Assembly: GCF_900116515.1 (NCBI RefSeq)
Contig: NZ_FPBA01000018.1
Location: forward strand, 54,210-118,209
Reading direction: 5' to 3'
Length of the DNA: 64,000 bases
Origin: Geodermatophilus amargosae
GTDB lineage: Bacteria > Actinomycetota > Actinomycetes > Mycobacteriales > Geodermatophilaceae
The stretch's first letter is position 1; every line of letters begins with the position of its first letter. Below the pieces are notes generated by a model. The model did not search any database. It was not told the DNA's origin and saw nothing but the letters and a program-made list of their open reading frames with translations. The position numbers and the translations under genes are program-made. Below, one piece after another: positions 1 to 8,868 of this stretch.

Positions 1-162
1 TTCCTCCTCGTCCGGCTGGTGCGCGGCGGCGTCACCACCGGTGACACCACGCCGACCCCGCCGGCGGTGGGCAGCGGGCGCCGGGACGACGGATCCGACG
101 ACGCGGACCCGCGCCCCGGCGACGACCGCGCCGACGACGACGTCCTCTCCTTCGCGTACTGA
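1..162 (+). CDS. cydA: C-terminal end of cytochrome bd oxidase subunit I (partial)
   Basis: Only the last 53 codons lie in the window. They read as a short hydrophobic stretch followed by an Asp/Pro-rich hydrophilic tail and a TGA stop. The fragment alone has no diagnostic motif. It is assigned to CydA because cydB starts 14 nt downstream on the same strand and cydDC follows, the usual actinobacterial order cydA-cydB-cydDC. Subunit I would carry the hemes of the terminal quinol oxidase, but none of those ligands are visible here. Confidence 0.7.
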   Translation, partial: FLLVRLVRGGVTTGDTTPTPPAVGSGRRDDGSDDADPRPGDDRADDDVLSFAY

Positions 163-176
163 CCGGAGTGCCTGAC

Positions 177-1190
177 ATGGACCTGCAGACCCTGTGGTTC
201 GCCGCCGTCGCGGTGCTGTGGACCGGCTTCCTGCTGCTCGAGGGCTTCGACTTCGGCGTCGCCGCGCTGCTGCCGGTGCTCGGCCGGCGGACCGCCGACC
301 GGCACCTGATGCTGCGCACCATCGGCCCGGTGTGGGACGGCAACGAGGTCTGGCTGATCACCGCCGCCGGCGCGGTGTTCGCCGCCTTCCCCGGCTGGTA
401 CGCCACCTGGCTGCCGGCGCTGTACCTGCCCTTCGTGCTGGTGCTGCTCGGCCTGATCGTGCGGGCGGTGGCCTTCGAGTGGCGGCACAGCTCGCACGAC
501 CCGCGCTGGGACGCCACCTGGACCCGCGTCATCACCGGCGGCTCGCTGGTGGCCGCGGCCGGCGTCGGCGCGGCGCTGGGGGCCACCACCCTCGGCCTGC
601 CCATCGACGCCGACGGCACCCGGGTCGGCGGCGCGTTCGCCGGCCTGGGCTGGTCCTCGCTGCTCGGCGCGGCCGCGGTGGTCGGCTTCTCGCTGGTGCA
701 CGGCGCGCTGTTCCTGGCGCTCAAGACCGACGGCCCGCTGCGGCTGCGGGCGCGGGCGTTCGCGCTGCGCTGGTCGCCGGTGGCCGCGCTGCCGCTGCTG
801 GCGTGGGCCGGCCTGGTGCAGCTGCGGTCGGGCACGGTGGTCACCGCGGTGCTGTGGCTGGTCGCCGCGCTGGCCGTCGTCGTCACCTGGACCCGGGTGC
901 GCCTGGACCGCGAGGGGCAGGCCTTCGCCGGCTGGGCCACGGTGCTCCTGGCCTCGGCGGCCACGCTGTTCGGCTCGGCCTTCCCGGTGGTCGTCCCCTC
1001 GACGATCGACCCGGCCTTCGACGTCACGATCGCGCAGGCCTCGGTCAGCGACTACACGCTCACCGTCATGACCTGGGTGGCCGCCGTCGGCCTGCCGGTG
1101 GTGCTCGCCTACCAGGCCTGGACCTACTGGGTGTTCCGCCGCCGGCTCACCGCCGAGCCGACCCACGACGACGCCCCAGTGGCCGCGTGA
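177..1190 (+). CDS. cydB: Cytochrome bd ubiquinol oxidase subunit II
   Basis: CydB pairs with CydA to form the membrane-bound, high-oxygen-affinity quinol oxidase. The 337-residue product is a polytopic membrane protein with about eight to nine hydrophobic helices. It has the family signatures LLLEGFDFGVA near residue 20 and GPVWDGNEVWLI near residue 50. ATG at 177 is preferred over the in-frame GTG at 168 because GGAG at 165-168 then serves as ribosome binding site with suitable spacing. The stop codon overlaps the GTG of cydDC by 4 nt, which implies translational coupling. Confidence 0.93.
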   Translation: MDLQTLWFAAVAVLWTGFLLLEGFDFGVAALLPVLGRRTADRHLMLRTIGPVWDGNEVWLITAAGAVFAAFPGWYATWLPALYLPFVLVLLGLIVRAVAFEWRHSSHDPRWDATWTRVITGGSLVAAAGVGAALGATTLGLPIDADGTRVGGAFAGLGWSSLLGAAAVVGFSLVHGALFLALKTDGPLRLRARAFALRWSPVAALPLLAWAGLVQLRSGTVVTAVLWLVAALAVVVTWTRVRLDREGQAFAGWATVLLASAATLFGSAFPVVVPSTIDPAFDVTIAQASVSDYTLTVMTWVAAVGLPVVLAYQAWTYWVFRRRLTAEPTHDDAPVAA

Positions 1191-4100
1191 CGGCAGAGAT
1201 GGCCATTTCTGCCGCTCCGGCCCGGGGTCCGCTCGCCCCGCTGGCCGGCGTGCCGGGCGTGCCCGGTGCGCTGGTCCGCGCGGCGGCCGCCGCCCTCGGC
1301 TCGACGGCGGGGCTGGTGCTGCTCGCCGCCGGTCTCGCCTCCGCCGTTGCCCGGGCCGCCGGGTACGCCGACGGCGGGGTGCTGCCCCCGCTCGCGGTCG
1401 CCGCCGCCGGCGCCGTGCTGCGCGCGCTGGCCGGCACCCTCGGCGAGCGGGCCGCGGCCCGCGACGCCCGCCGCGCCGAGGACGGGCTGCGCCGCGCGCT
1501 GCTCGGCCGGCTCGCCGCCTCGCCCGCCGCCGTCGCCGCCGCGGGTGGCCCGGCGCCGGCCGCGGTGCTGGCCACCACCCGGCTGGCCGACCTCGCCCCG
1601 GCGCTGGCCACCTACCTGCCGGCGCTGGCCCAGACGCTCGTCGTCCCGCCGGTGCTGCTGGTCGTGCTGGCCGCCACCGACCTGCTGTCGGCCGGCCTGG
1701 TCGCGGTCACCCTCCCCCTGGTCCCGCTGTTCATGGCGCTGGTCGGCCTGGCCAGCCGCGACGGCACCACCGGCGCCGCCCGCGCGCTGGAACGGCTGGC
1801 CGCGCACGTCGCCGAGCTGGTCCGCGGCCTGCCCGTGCTGGTCGGCCTCGGCCGCGCCGCCGAGCAGGTCACCGCGCTCGCCGAGCTGGGCGAGGCCACC
1901 CGCCGCCGCACGCTCGCGACCCTGCGGCTGGCCTTCCTCTCCGCACTGGTGCTCGAGCTGATCGCCACGCTGTCGGTGGCGCTGGTCGCGGTCACCGTCG
2001 GCCTGCGGCTGGTGCACGGCGACCTCGACCTCGCCGTCGGCCTCACCGCGCTGCTGCTCGCACCCGAGGCCTTCGCCCCGCTGCGCGCCCTGGGCACCGC
2101 CCACCACGCCGGCGAGGCCGCCACCCTGGCCGCCGGCGAGGCCCGCGCCGTGCTCACCGCCCCCGACGGCCGCTCGCCCGTGGCCACCGGGGACGACGAC
2201 GACCCGCGCGGTGCCGACGTCGCCGTCCGCGGCCTCACCGTGCGCCACCCCGGCCGGACGCTGCCGGCGCTCCCGCCGACCGACCTGGTGCTGCGCCCCG
2301 GCGAGCTCGTCGTGCTGCGCGGCGCCAGCGGCTCGGGCAAGTCGACCCTGCTGGCCGCGCTCACCGGCGCGCTCGACCCGTCCGCCGACGTCGCCGGCAC
2401 CGTCACCGGCGTGCCGGCCGGCGGAGTCGCGCTGGTCCCGCAGCACCCGCGGACGACGGCGCCCACGGTGGCCGACGAGCTGCGCCGGCACGCCGCTGCC
2501 GAGCCCGGGGTGGACGCCGTGGTGGCCGAGGCGTTCGTCGTCGAGGCGCTGCAGCGGGTCGGGGCCGAACCCCTGGCCGGGCGCGACTGCACCACCCTGT
2601 CCCCCGGCGAGCTGCAGCGGGTCGCGGTGGCCCGGGCGCTGGTGCGCGTCCGCCGCGGTGCCCGGCTGCTGCTGCTCGACGAGCCGACCGCCCACCTCGA
2701 CGGCGCCTCGGCCGCCCGTGTCGCCGCCGTGCTGGCCTCCCTGCGCGGCACGGTCACGGTCCTGCTGGTCACCCACGACCCGGCCCTGGCCGCCCTCGCC
2801 GACCGCACGGTGACGCTGCCCGGGGTCGCCGTCACCGCCGCTTCCCGGACGACACCGGCGATCTCGCCGCCTCCCGCGGCCCGGGGCGCCGAGATCGCCG
2901 ATCTCGCCGGGCCGGCCGCCGCCGGCTCCCCCGTACCGGCGGCGGGGCTCGGCTGGCCGCGGCGGGCGCTGGCGCGCGCGCTCGCGGCGGGCACCGCCTC
3001 GGCCGGCGCGGGCGTCGCCCTCACCGCGGTGAGCGGCTGGCTGATCGTCCGGGCCGCGGAGATGCCGCCGATCCTCACGCTGATGGTCGCCATCGTCGGC
3101 GTGCGCGCCTTCGGCCTGGGCCGCGCCGCGCTGCGCTGGGTCGAGCGGCTCACCGCGCACGACGCCGCGCTGCGCATGGCCGCCGACCTGCGGGTCCGCG
3201 TCTGGCGGGTGCTGGCCGCGCAGGGCGTGGCCGCCGACCGGACGCCGGGCAGCGCGCTGGCCCGCGTGGTGGGCGACGTCGGCCTGGTGCAGGACCTCTC
3301 GGTGCGCGTGGTGCCGCCCGCGGTGGTCGCCGCCACCGTCCCGGCGCTCACCCTGGCCGCGCTGGCCCTGCTCTCCCCGGCCGCCGCGGGCACCGCCGCG
3401 CTGGTCCTCGCGGTCACCGCCGCGCTGGTGCTGCTGGTGCACCGCCGGGTCGACGCCGGCGCCGCCCGCACCGAGGGCAGCCTGCGGGTGGCCGCGCTGC
3501 GCGACGTCACCACGGCCCTCGACGGCGCCGCCGACCTGCGCGCCCACGGCCTGGCCGCGGCCACCGCCGCCGACCTCGCCGGCGTCGCCGACCGCCGCTC
3601 CGCCGTCGCCGCCACCGGCGCCCGGGCGGGCGCGCTCGGCACCGGCCTGGTCGTGCTCGGCACCGGCCTGGCCGCCGTCGCCGCCACCGCGGTCGGCGTG
3701 GCCACCGGCCTCGGCGGCCCGGAGGTCGCGGTGCTCGGCCTCGCGCCGCTCGCGCTCGCCGAGCCGCTCGGTGGCCTGGTGTCCGCGCTGCAGCGGCGCG
3801 GCTCCCTGGCCGACGCCCGCGCCCGCCTCGCCGCCGTCCTCACCGCCCCGGTGCCCGCCGACCCGGCCGATCCACTGCCCGCTCCCGCGGCCGTGCGCGA
3901 CCTCGCCGTCACCGACGTGACCGCCGGCTGGCCCGGCGGCCCGGACGTGCTGCACGGCCTGACCACGCGGGCGACCGCCGACGGCGGCTGGCTGGTGGTG
4001 CGCGGCCCCTCCGGCGCCGGCAAGTCGACGTTCCTCGCCGTGCTGCTGGCCGCCCTGCGGCCGCGGTCGGGCAGCTACGTCCTCGGCGGCGGCACGGGGG

Positions 4101-4591
4101 ACGTGGACACCGCGCGGCTGACCGGCGAGGCGGTCCGGGCGCGCACCGCCTGGCTGCCGCAGGACGCGCACGTGTTCGCCTCGACCATCCGCGCGAACCT
4201 GGCGCTGGCCGCGCCGCGCGGCGGGCTCACCGGCGCCGACGGCGAGGCGCGGATGACCGCCGCGCTCACCGCGGCCGGCCTCGGCCCGCTGCTGGCCGGG
4301 CTGCCCGAGGGCCTGGACACCCCCGTCGGCGCCGGCGGCACCGCGCTGTCCGGCGGAGAGCGACGGCGGCTGGCCGCGGCCCGCGCGCTGCTGGCCGACC
4401 GCGACGTCGTCCTGCTCGACGAGCCGACCGCGCACCTCGACCCGCCGACCGCCGCCGCGCTGGTGCGCGACCTGCGCGCCGCGCTGGCCGGCCGGGTGGT
4501 CGTCTGCGTGACCCACGACGACGCCGTGGAGCAGCCCGGCGACACCGTCGTCGGGCTCGGCGCGGGAGCCCCGGTCGGCGCCGCTACCTGA
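1187..4591 (+). CDS. cydDC: Fused thiol reductant ABC exporter CydDC
   Basis: CydDC exports cysteine and glutathione-like thiols and is needed to assemble cytochrome bd. Both half-transporters are joined in one chain of 1134 residues. The CydD half has membrane helices, then Walker A (GASGSGKST, about residue 379), a degenerate signature LSPGE (about 471) and Walker B LLLLDEPTAHLD (about 494). The CydC half has a second membrane domain from about 590, Walker A GPSGAGKST (about 940), signature LSGGE (about 1053) and Walker B (about 1074). A low-complexity linker lies near residues 545-590. GTG at 1187 overlaps the cydB stop; ATG at 1199 is an in-frame alternative. The 3' end overlaps the convergent response regulator by 8 nt. 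Fusions of this kind are common in actinobacteria. Confidence 0.93.
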   Translation: MTAEMAISAAPARGPLAPLAGVPGVPGALVRAAAAALGSTAGLVLLAAGLASAVARAAGYADGGVLPPLAVAAAGAVLRALAGTLGERAAARDARRAEDGLRRALLGRLAASPAAVAAAGGPAPAAVLATTRLADLAPALATYLPALAQTLVVPPVLLVVLAATDLLSAGLVAVTLPLVPLFMALVGLASRDGTTGAARALERLAAHVAELVRGLPVLVGLGRAAEQVTALAELGEATRRRTLATLRLAFLSALVLELIATLSVALVAVTVGLRLVHGDLDLAVGLTALLLAPEAFAPLRALGTAHHAGEAATLAAGEARAVLTAPDGRSPVATGDDDDPRGADVAVRGLTVRHPGRTLPALPPTDLVLRPGELVVLRGASGSGKSTLLAALTGALDPSADVAGTVTGVPAGGVALVPQHPRTTAPTVADELRRHAAAEPGVDAVVAEAFVVEALQRVGAEPLAGRDCTTLSPGELQRVAVARALVRVRRGARLLLLDEPTAHLDGASAARVAAVLASLRGTVTVLLVTHDPALAALADRTVTLPGVAVTAASRTTPAISPPPAARGAEIADLAGPAAAGSPVPAAGLGWPRRALARALAAGTASAGAGVALTAVSGWLIVRAAEMPPILTLMVAIVGVRAFGLGRAALRWVERLTAHDAALRMAADLRVRVWRVLAAQGVAADRTPGSALARVVGDVGLVQDLSVRVVPPAVVAATVPALTLAALALLSPAAAGTAALVLAVTAALVLLVHRRVDAGAARTEGSLRVAALRDVTTALDGAADLRAHGLAAATAADLAGVADRRSAVAATGARAGALGTGLVVLGTGLAAVAATAVGVATGLGGPEVAVLGLAPLALAEPLGGLVSALQRRGSLADARARLAAVLTAPVPADPADPLPAPAAVRDLAVTDVTAGWPGGPDVLHGLTTRATADGGWLVVRGPSGAGKSTFLAVLLAALRPRSGSYVLGGGTGDVDTARLTGEAVRARTAWLPQDAHVFASTIRANLALAAPRGGLTGADGEARMTAALTAAGLGPLLAGLPEGLDTPVGAGGTALSGGERRRLAAARALLADRDVVLLDEPTAHLDPPTAAALVRDLRAALAGRVVVCVTHDDAVEQPGDTVVGLGAGAPVGAAT
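1192..1213. repeat. Short imperfect palindrome inside the 5' end of cydDC
   Basis: A 22-nt near-palindrome (centre TGGCCA, arms GGCAGAGA and TTTCTGCC) lies in frame in the first codons of cydDC and encodes AEMAISA. A close relative sits at 10861-10882 in the first codons of eutC. Between the two copies, CAGAGATGGCCA, two variable bases and TCTGCCGCTCC are conserved. Copy number outside the window is unknown. Confidence 0.6.
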
Positions 4592-5258
4592 CGAAGCCGG
4601 ACCGGTAGGCCAGCACCACGGCCTGCGTGCGGTCCCGCGTGCCGGTCTTGGCCAGTACCGCTGCGACGTGGCTGCGCACCGTCTCGACCCCGAGCACCAG
4701 CGCGGCGGCGATCTCGGCGTTGCTGCGGCCGTCGGCCATCAGCCGCAGCACCTCGCCCTCCCGCGCGGTCAGCCGCGCCAGCTCCGGCACTCCTGCCGGG
4801 CCGGCCGACCGGACGTGCCGCCGGGCCAGCTCGCGGACCGCGTCGGGGAACAGCAGCGACTCCCCGCGGGCGACGGTCCGGATGCCGTGCAGCACCTCCT
4901 CCGGCGTCGAGCGCTTGAGGAGGAAGCCGTCGGCGCCGGCCGCGAGGGCGTCGACGACGTGGTCGTCGTTGGCGAACGTGGTGAGGACCAGCACGCGGGC
5001 CGCCGAGCCGGCGCGGACCAGCGCCCGGGTGGCCGCGATGCCGTCGACCCCCGGCATGCGGACGTCCATGAGGACGACGTGCGGCGCGGTCCGCCCCACG
5101 AGGTCGAGCACCTCCGACCCGTCGCCGGCCTGGCCGACCACCTCCAGGTCCGGCTCGGCCCCGATGACGGCGGCCAGGCCGCTGCGGATCAGCGGCTCGT
5201 CGTCGACCAGCGCGACGCGGACCGTGCCGGTGCCGTGGCCGGTCCCCTGGCCGGTCAC
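4584..5258 (-). CDS. NarL/FixJ-family response regulator
   Basis: This DNA-binding response regulator of 224 residues is the partner of the histidine kinase that overlaps its start. The receiver domain (about residues 13-130) has the acidic pair D19-D20 and the phospho-acceptor D65 in VLMDVRMPG, plus TT and K positions further on. A LuxR-type helix-turn-helix occupies the C-terminal 65 residues (LTAREGEVLRLMADG, then NAEIAAALVLGVETVRSHV). GTG at 5258 overlaps the kinase stop as GTGA, so kinase and regulator are translationally coupled. Target genes are unknown; the membrane protein immediately upstream in the operon is the obvious functional neighbour. Confidence 0.92.
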   Translation of the reverse strand: MTGQGTGHGTGTVRVALVDDEPLIRSGLAAVIGAEPDLEVVGQAGDGSEVLDLVGRTAPHVVLMDVRMPGVDGIAATRALVRAGSAARVLVLTTFANDDHVVDALAAGADGFLLKRSTPEEVLHGIRTVARGESLLFPDAVRELARRHVRSAGPAGVPELARLTAREGEVLRLMADGRSNAEIAAALVLGVETVRSHVAAVLAKTGTRDRTQAVVLAYRSGFVR

Positions 5259-6505
5259 CGCAGCGACCCGCGGGCGTGCACCGGCAGCCGCACCGCCAGC
5301 ACCCACCGGCCGTCGTCGCCGGGCCCGGCGTCCACGACCCCGCGCAGGTCCCGCGCCCGCTCCCGCAGGCCCCGCAGGCCGCGGCCGCCGCCCGCGGTCC
5401 CGGGCACCGTGCCGGGGACCTCGTTGGCCAGCCGGATCCGCAGGTCGCCGGCCGCCTCCACCTCCAGCCGGCAGGCCGCCCCGGGCGCGTGCCGCAGCGC
5501 GTTGGTCAGGCCCTCCTGCACGATGCGGTAGGCCTCCCGCGACACGACCGCCGGCAGCGCGCCCACCTGCCCGGTCACGGACACCTCGACGCGGGCGCCG
5601 GCGGCGCGGGCGGTGCCGACCAGGGCGTCGAGGTCCCGCAGGTCGGGCGCCGGGCCGGTGCCGGCCGGGCCGCCGGACTCCTCGCGCAGCAGCCCCAGCA
5701 CGTGGTCGAGGTCGACGAGCGCGCGGCGGGCGGCGTCCTCGGTGGCGCGCAGCGCCGTCTCCGCCGCCGCGGGGTCGCGGGTGAGCAGCCGGCGGGCCGC
5801 CCCGGCCTGGACGGTGACCAGGCTCAGCGAGTGGCCGACGCTGTCGTGCAGCTCGCGGGCCAGCCGGTCGCGCCCGGCGAGCAGCGACACCGACGCCTCG
5901 GCCGCGGCCAGCCGCTCGGCCGTGGACCCGGCCAGCAGCCGGGGCGCGAGGGCGGCCAGCCCGCGGCCGAGCAGGTCGCCGCCCGCGACCACGGCGACGG
6001 CGAGGACGACGGCCAGCGCCAGCCGCACGCCCCACCCCCCGGGGACGCGGGCGTCGCCGAACAGGCCGCCCGCGTCCGGCGTCGCGGCCAGCAGCACGGC
6101 GGTGGGCAGCCCGACGACGAGCAGGGCGCCGGCCACTCCCCCGGCCAGCACGTGCAGCACCAGCAGCAGCCCGGTGCGCGCCCGCTGCCCCGCCGTCGTG
6201 GACGGGCCGACCCGCTCCTCCGCGCGGCCGGTGAGCAGCGCCCCGACCGCCGCGCCCTCGATCGACCGGCTCTCGGCGAGGGCGCCCACGGCGGCCAGCG
6301 GTGCCGCGACGACGAGGAGGGCGAGCGGCGCGGCGATGACCAGCGGCAGGCCGGAGGTGATCAGGACCTCGACCGGCCAGGCCAGGACGACGCCGCCCGC
6401 GAGCGCGAACGCCCCGCCCAGGAGCAGGTACACCCAGCGGTGCAGCTCCCGCCGCAGCGCGGGTGACGGGGCGGCCGGCACCACGGCGCCATCCTGGCAG
6501 GCCAT
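5255..6505 (-). CDS. Membrane sensor histidine kinase (HisKA_3 / NarX-DesK type)
   Basis: This 416-residue sensor kinase has about four hydrophobic N-terminal helices and no large periplasmic domain, suggesting sensing within the membrane. The dimerisation and phospho-acceptor region reads RDRLARELHDSVGHSLS, with the conserved His near residue 215. The HATPase domain ends the protein (GGGRGLRGLRERARDL glycine box). ATG at 6505 is taken as start; GTG at 6514 would overlap the upstream stop as GTGA and is a plausible alternative. Neither has a strong Shine-Dalgarno sequence. It pairs with the overlapping NarL-type regulator. Confidence 0.9.
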   Translation of the reverse strand: MACQDGAVVPAAPSPALRRELHRWVYLLLGGAFALAGGVVLAWPVEVLITSGLPLVIAAPLALLVVAAPLAAVGALAESRSIEGAAVGALLTGRAEERVGPSTTAGQRARTGLLLVLHVLAGGVAGALLVVGLPTAVLLAATPDAGGLFGDARVPGGWGVRLALAVVLAVAVVAGGDLLGRGLAALAPRLLAGSTAERLAAAEASVSLLAGRDRLARELHDSVGHSLSLVTVQAGAARRLLTRDPAAAETALRATEDAARRALVDLDHVLGLLREESGGPAGTGPAPDLRDLDALVGTARAAGARVEVSVTGQVGALPAVVSREAYRIVQEGLTNALRHAPGAACRLEVEAAGDLRIRLANEVPGTVPGTAGGGRGLRGLRERARDLRGVVDAGPGDDGRWVLAVRLPVHARGSLR

Positions 6506-6510
6506 GCCGA

Positions 6511-7707
6511 TCACGAGCGGACGGCGAGCGGCGGCTGCCCCTGGCCGCACGTGGTGCACGCGCCCCGGCGGCGCAGCGCGTAGCCGGTCACCGCGGCAGC
6601 GAGCGCGAGCCCCCACGGCAGGGTCGGGAACACGAGCAGGAACGACGCCTCGAACAGGTCACCCGAGCGGAGCCCGGCGATCCCGATCGCGATCATCCCG
6701 GGGCTGGCCGCGAGCAGGACGACGGCCACCAGCCCGCCGGCGAGCACGGGCACCCGCACCGGCACAGGCCGGCCGCGCAGGACCGGTATCCAGGACGGCC
6801 AGACCTCGCCCCAGGGCCGGATGAGCCCGATCGTGAGGACGGCGCCGCCGAGCGCCGCGACGCCCAGGGACAACCCGAACAGCCGCAGCGCGGGGTCGGA
6901 CGCGTCCGGCAGCCCCACCGGCCACGGCGTCAGCCAGGTCATGCGCAGCAGCCCGTAGGGCAGCGGGCCGGCGGCGGCGACGAGCGTGGCCACCCGTCCC
7001 CAGCGGGCGGCCGCCTCCGGACGCGTCCAGGCGGGGCCGGGACGGCCGCAGGCGTCGCACGCGCCGACGGCGGCGCGGCGGACGAGGACCCCGAGGACGG
7101 CGAACAGGACGGCGCCGGCGAGCAGCAGCGCCAGGTGCCCGCGGGGCGGCAGCTCGGCGGCCAGCGACCCGTGCAGCTGCTCGGCGAGGCGGCCGATGGT
7201 CGAGGGCTCGAGCACCCCGCTCGCCAGTCCAGCTCCGACGGCGAGCCCGACGGCGGCCAGCCACGGCCGCGCCCGGCGGCTGCGCAGCGCGCCGACGGTG
7301 AACACGACCAGGAAGGCGGCGGGCGCGACGATCGCGCACAGGTAGCCGAGCAGCACCAGCGCCCGCAGGTCGGCCGTGAGGACGCCCAGGCCGCCGGCCA
7401 CCGCGAACGCGGCGACGGCCGTGCCGGTCGAGGGCCGGCGCAGCGCGGCCGCGCCCGTCGCGGCCAGGCCGCCTGCAGCGAGGGCCAGCACCATCCAGGC
7501 GGTCGTCGTCGGCGGCAGCACGGTCAGCAACCCGGAGCCGCCGTTCTCGTCCCCTCCCTCCAGCCCTGGCCGGGCCGCCGGGTCGAGCAGCCACCAGGTG
7601 GCGACGGCGAGGTGCAGGGCGCTCCAGACCGCGGCGACCCAGAGCGCCCGGCGCAGGACCGGAGCCCGGTCGACCGGGGTGCTGGGCGGGGAAGCAGTGA
7701 CGGCCAC
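6511..7707 (-). CDS. Polytopic membrane protein with two CxxC motifs, function unknown
   Basis: This 398-residue protein has roughly nine to ten hydrophobic helices. Two cysteine pairs stand out: CDACGRPGP in a mid-protein loop and CTTCGQG near the C-terminus, each next to Gly/Pro, resembling half zinc ribbons. I do not recognise a named family. It is the first gene of a three-gene minus-strand operon with a histidine kinase and a NarL regulator that overlap it or lie within a few bases. It is therefore likely a signal input, an accessory factor or a target of that system. Confidence 0.75.
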   Translation of the reverse strand: MAVTASPPSTPVDRAPVLRRALWVAAVWSALHLAVATWWLLDPAARPGLEGGDENGGSGLLTVLPPTTTAWMVLALAAGGLAATGAAALRRPSTGTAVAAFAVAGGLGVLTADLRALVLLGYLCAIVAPAAFLVVFTVGALRSRRARPWLAAVGLAVGAGLASGVLEPSTIGRLAEQLHGSLAAELPPRGHLALLLAGAVLFAVLGVLVRRAAVGACDACGRPGPAWTRPEAAARWGRVATLVAAAGPLPYGLLRMTWLTPWPVGLPDASDPALRLFGLSLGVAALGGAVLTIGLIRPWGEVWPSWIPVLRGRPVPVRVPVLAGGLVAVVLLAASPGMIAIGIAGLRSGDLFEASFLLVFPTLPWGLALAAAVTGYALRRRGACTTCGQGQPPLAVRS

Positions 7708-7783
7708 GGGGACCTCCGGTGGTGCTGCCCGGGCGGCTCCCGGGCGGACGCCGTCCAGCCTGGGAGCGCGGGCGCCCGGGCAG

Positions 7784-7824
7784 CTCCCCCGCGCGGGGGA
7801 ACCCGCTCAGCCGCGCGGGGGGAG
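7784..7824 (-). terminator. GC-rich hairpin after the 102-residue ORF
   Basis: CTCCCCCGCGCGG at 7784-7796 pairs with CCGCGCGGGGGGAG at 7811-7824 (one bulged G), just beyond the stop of the minus-strand gene ending at 7826. No T-run follows, as is usual for actinobacterial terminators. Confidence 0.5.
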
Positions 7825-7825
7825 T

Positions 7826-8134
7826 TCAGGCGGCCGTCGCGGCGAGCGGGCGCGTCCGCGCGCCCGGCGGCACCCGGCGCACCTCGAAGCCGGGGCTGCG
7901 CGGCAGCTGCGGGTCGACGACCAGCGGCAGCCCGGCCGGCTCCCCGAGCAGGGAGTGCGCGGCCGCGTCCCAGCCGAGCTGCGCGCACAGGCGCTCGGCC
8001 AGCTCCGGGCGGACGCGGACCTCCCGGGGCGGGGCGGCACCCGGCTCCCAGGCGACGGCGAGGAGGTCCCTCGCCAAGCCGGGCAGCGGGGGATGCGCGA
8101 CGGCGGGGGTGCGGTCGATCGCGAGTGTGGCCAT
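7826..8134 (-). CDS. Hypothetical protein, 102 residues
   Basis: This small soluble protein has no transmembrane segment, no cysteine cluster and no recognisable domain. A strong AGGAGG lies 6 nt before the ATG at 8134, and codon use matches the neighbouring real genes, so the gene call is supported. It sits between the two-component operon and the papain-like amidase gene, with its own downstream hairpin at 7784-7824. No function can be proposed. Confidence 0.65.
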   Translation of the reverse strand: MATLAIDRTPAVAHPPLPGLARDLLAVAWEPGAAPPREVRVRPELAERLCAQLGWDAAAHSLLGEPAGLPLVVDPQLPRSPGFEVRRVPPGARTRPLAATAA

Positions 8135-8210
8135 GACGAGCCTCCTGGGCGGACCCCCGTGCTGCTGACTCCTTCCTACCGCCGGGGTACGACGGTTCCG
8201 GGCCGCTGGG

Positions 8211-8849
8211 TCAGACCGCGGAGACGTCGACCGGGACCTCCGGGCCGAGCGTGGCGCCCTGCAGCAGCCGCAGGTCGTCGCCGGACCAGAAGCTGCCCGG
8301 GTCGTACCAGTTGCGCGGCCGGTCGGCCGGGAGCAGGCCCATCGCGGTGTAGGTGGCCGCGACCAGCTCCGCGCAGAACACCGTCCCGGCCGCGGTGCCG
8401 CGGCGGAGCCGGCCGGTGAGCCAGCCGCCCACCAGGCCGCGGGTGGTCGGGAATGGCCGGCCGTCGAACCGGGCGACCGTGCGCAGGACGGCGTCCTCCA
8501 TCCCGGGGGTCACCCCGCCGTCGTCGGCCGGGCCGACCAGCTGGCGCAGCCACGCGCGCTGCCCGTGACGCTGCCGCCAGGTGACGACGGCGTCGCGCAG
8601 GTCGTGCAGCTGGACGCCGCGCTGGTGCTCGCCGGTCCAGGCGTCGGGCAGCGAGCGGCCCAGCTCGGCGTGCCAGAGCAGCGGCGGCAGGTCCTCGAGG
8701 ACGACGGCCATGCCCACGTGGTTGACCGGCGCGTTGGTCACCGCCCGGATCGCGCGGTCGGCCAGGGAGGCGCCGCGGAACACCCAGACGTCGCCGGTGC
8801 GGGTCAGCTCGACCGCCTCGTCCAGGGAGAGGGGCCGCGGCGGGGTCAC
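8211..8849 (-). CDS. YiiX/YaeF-like permuted papain-fold amidase/peptidase
   Basis: This 212-residue protein has the circularly permuted NlpC/P60-like order in which the catalytic His comes before the catalytic Cys. It shows GDVWVFRGAS near residue 19, NHVGMAVV (candidate His) near residue 40 and FCAELVAATYTAMG (candidate Cys) near residue 172. These match the YiiX/YaeF (C92-type) family, proposed to act on amide or ester bonds of lipids or peptides. GTG at 8849 is the start. No signal peptide is seen, so it is probably cytoplasmic. It is transcribed divergently from the gene at 8869 across only 19 nt. Substrate unknown. Confidence 0.78.
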   Translation of the reverse strand: MTPPRPLSLDEAVELTRTGDVWVFRGASLADRAIRAVTNAPVNHVGMAVVLEDLPPLLWHAELGRSLPDAWTGEHQRGVQLHDLRDAVVTWRQRHGQRAWLRQLVGPADDGGVTPGMEDAVLRTVARFDGRPFPTTRGLVGGWLTGRLRRGTAAGTVFCAELVAATYTAMGLLPADRPRNWYDPGSFWSGDDLRLLQGATLGPEVPVDVSAV

Positions 8850-8868
8850 GCGGCTACGGTAGGCGACC

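Noticed and set aside
194..1186. Plus-strand open frame upstream of and continuous with cydDC
   Set aside because: This part overlaps cydB out of frame and reads as Arg/Ala-rich noise. The CydD similarity starts only after GTG 1187.
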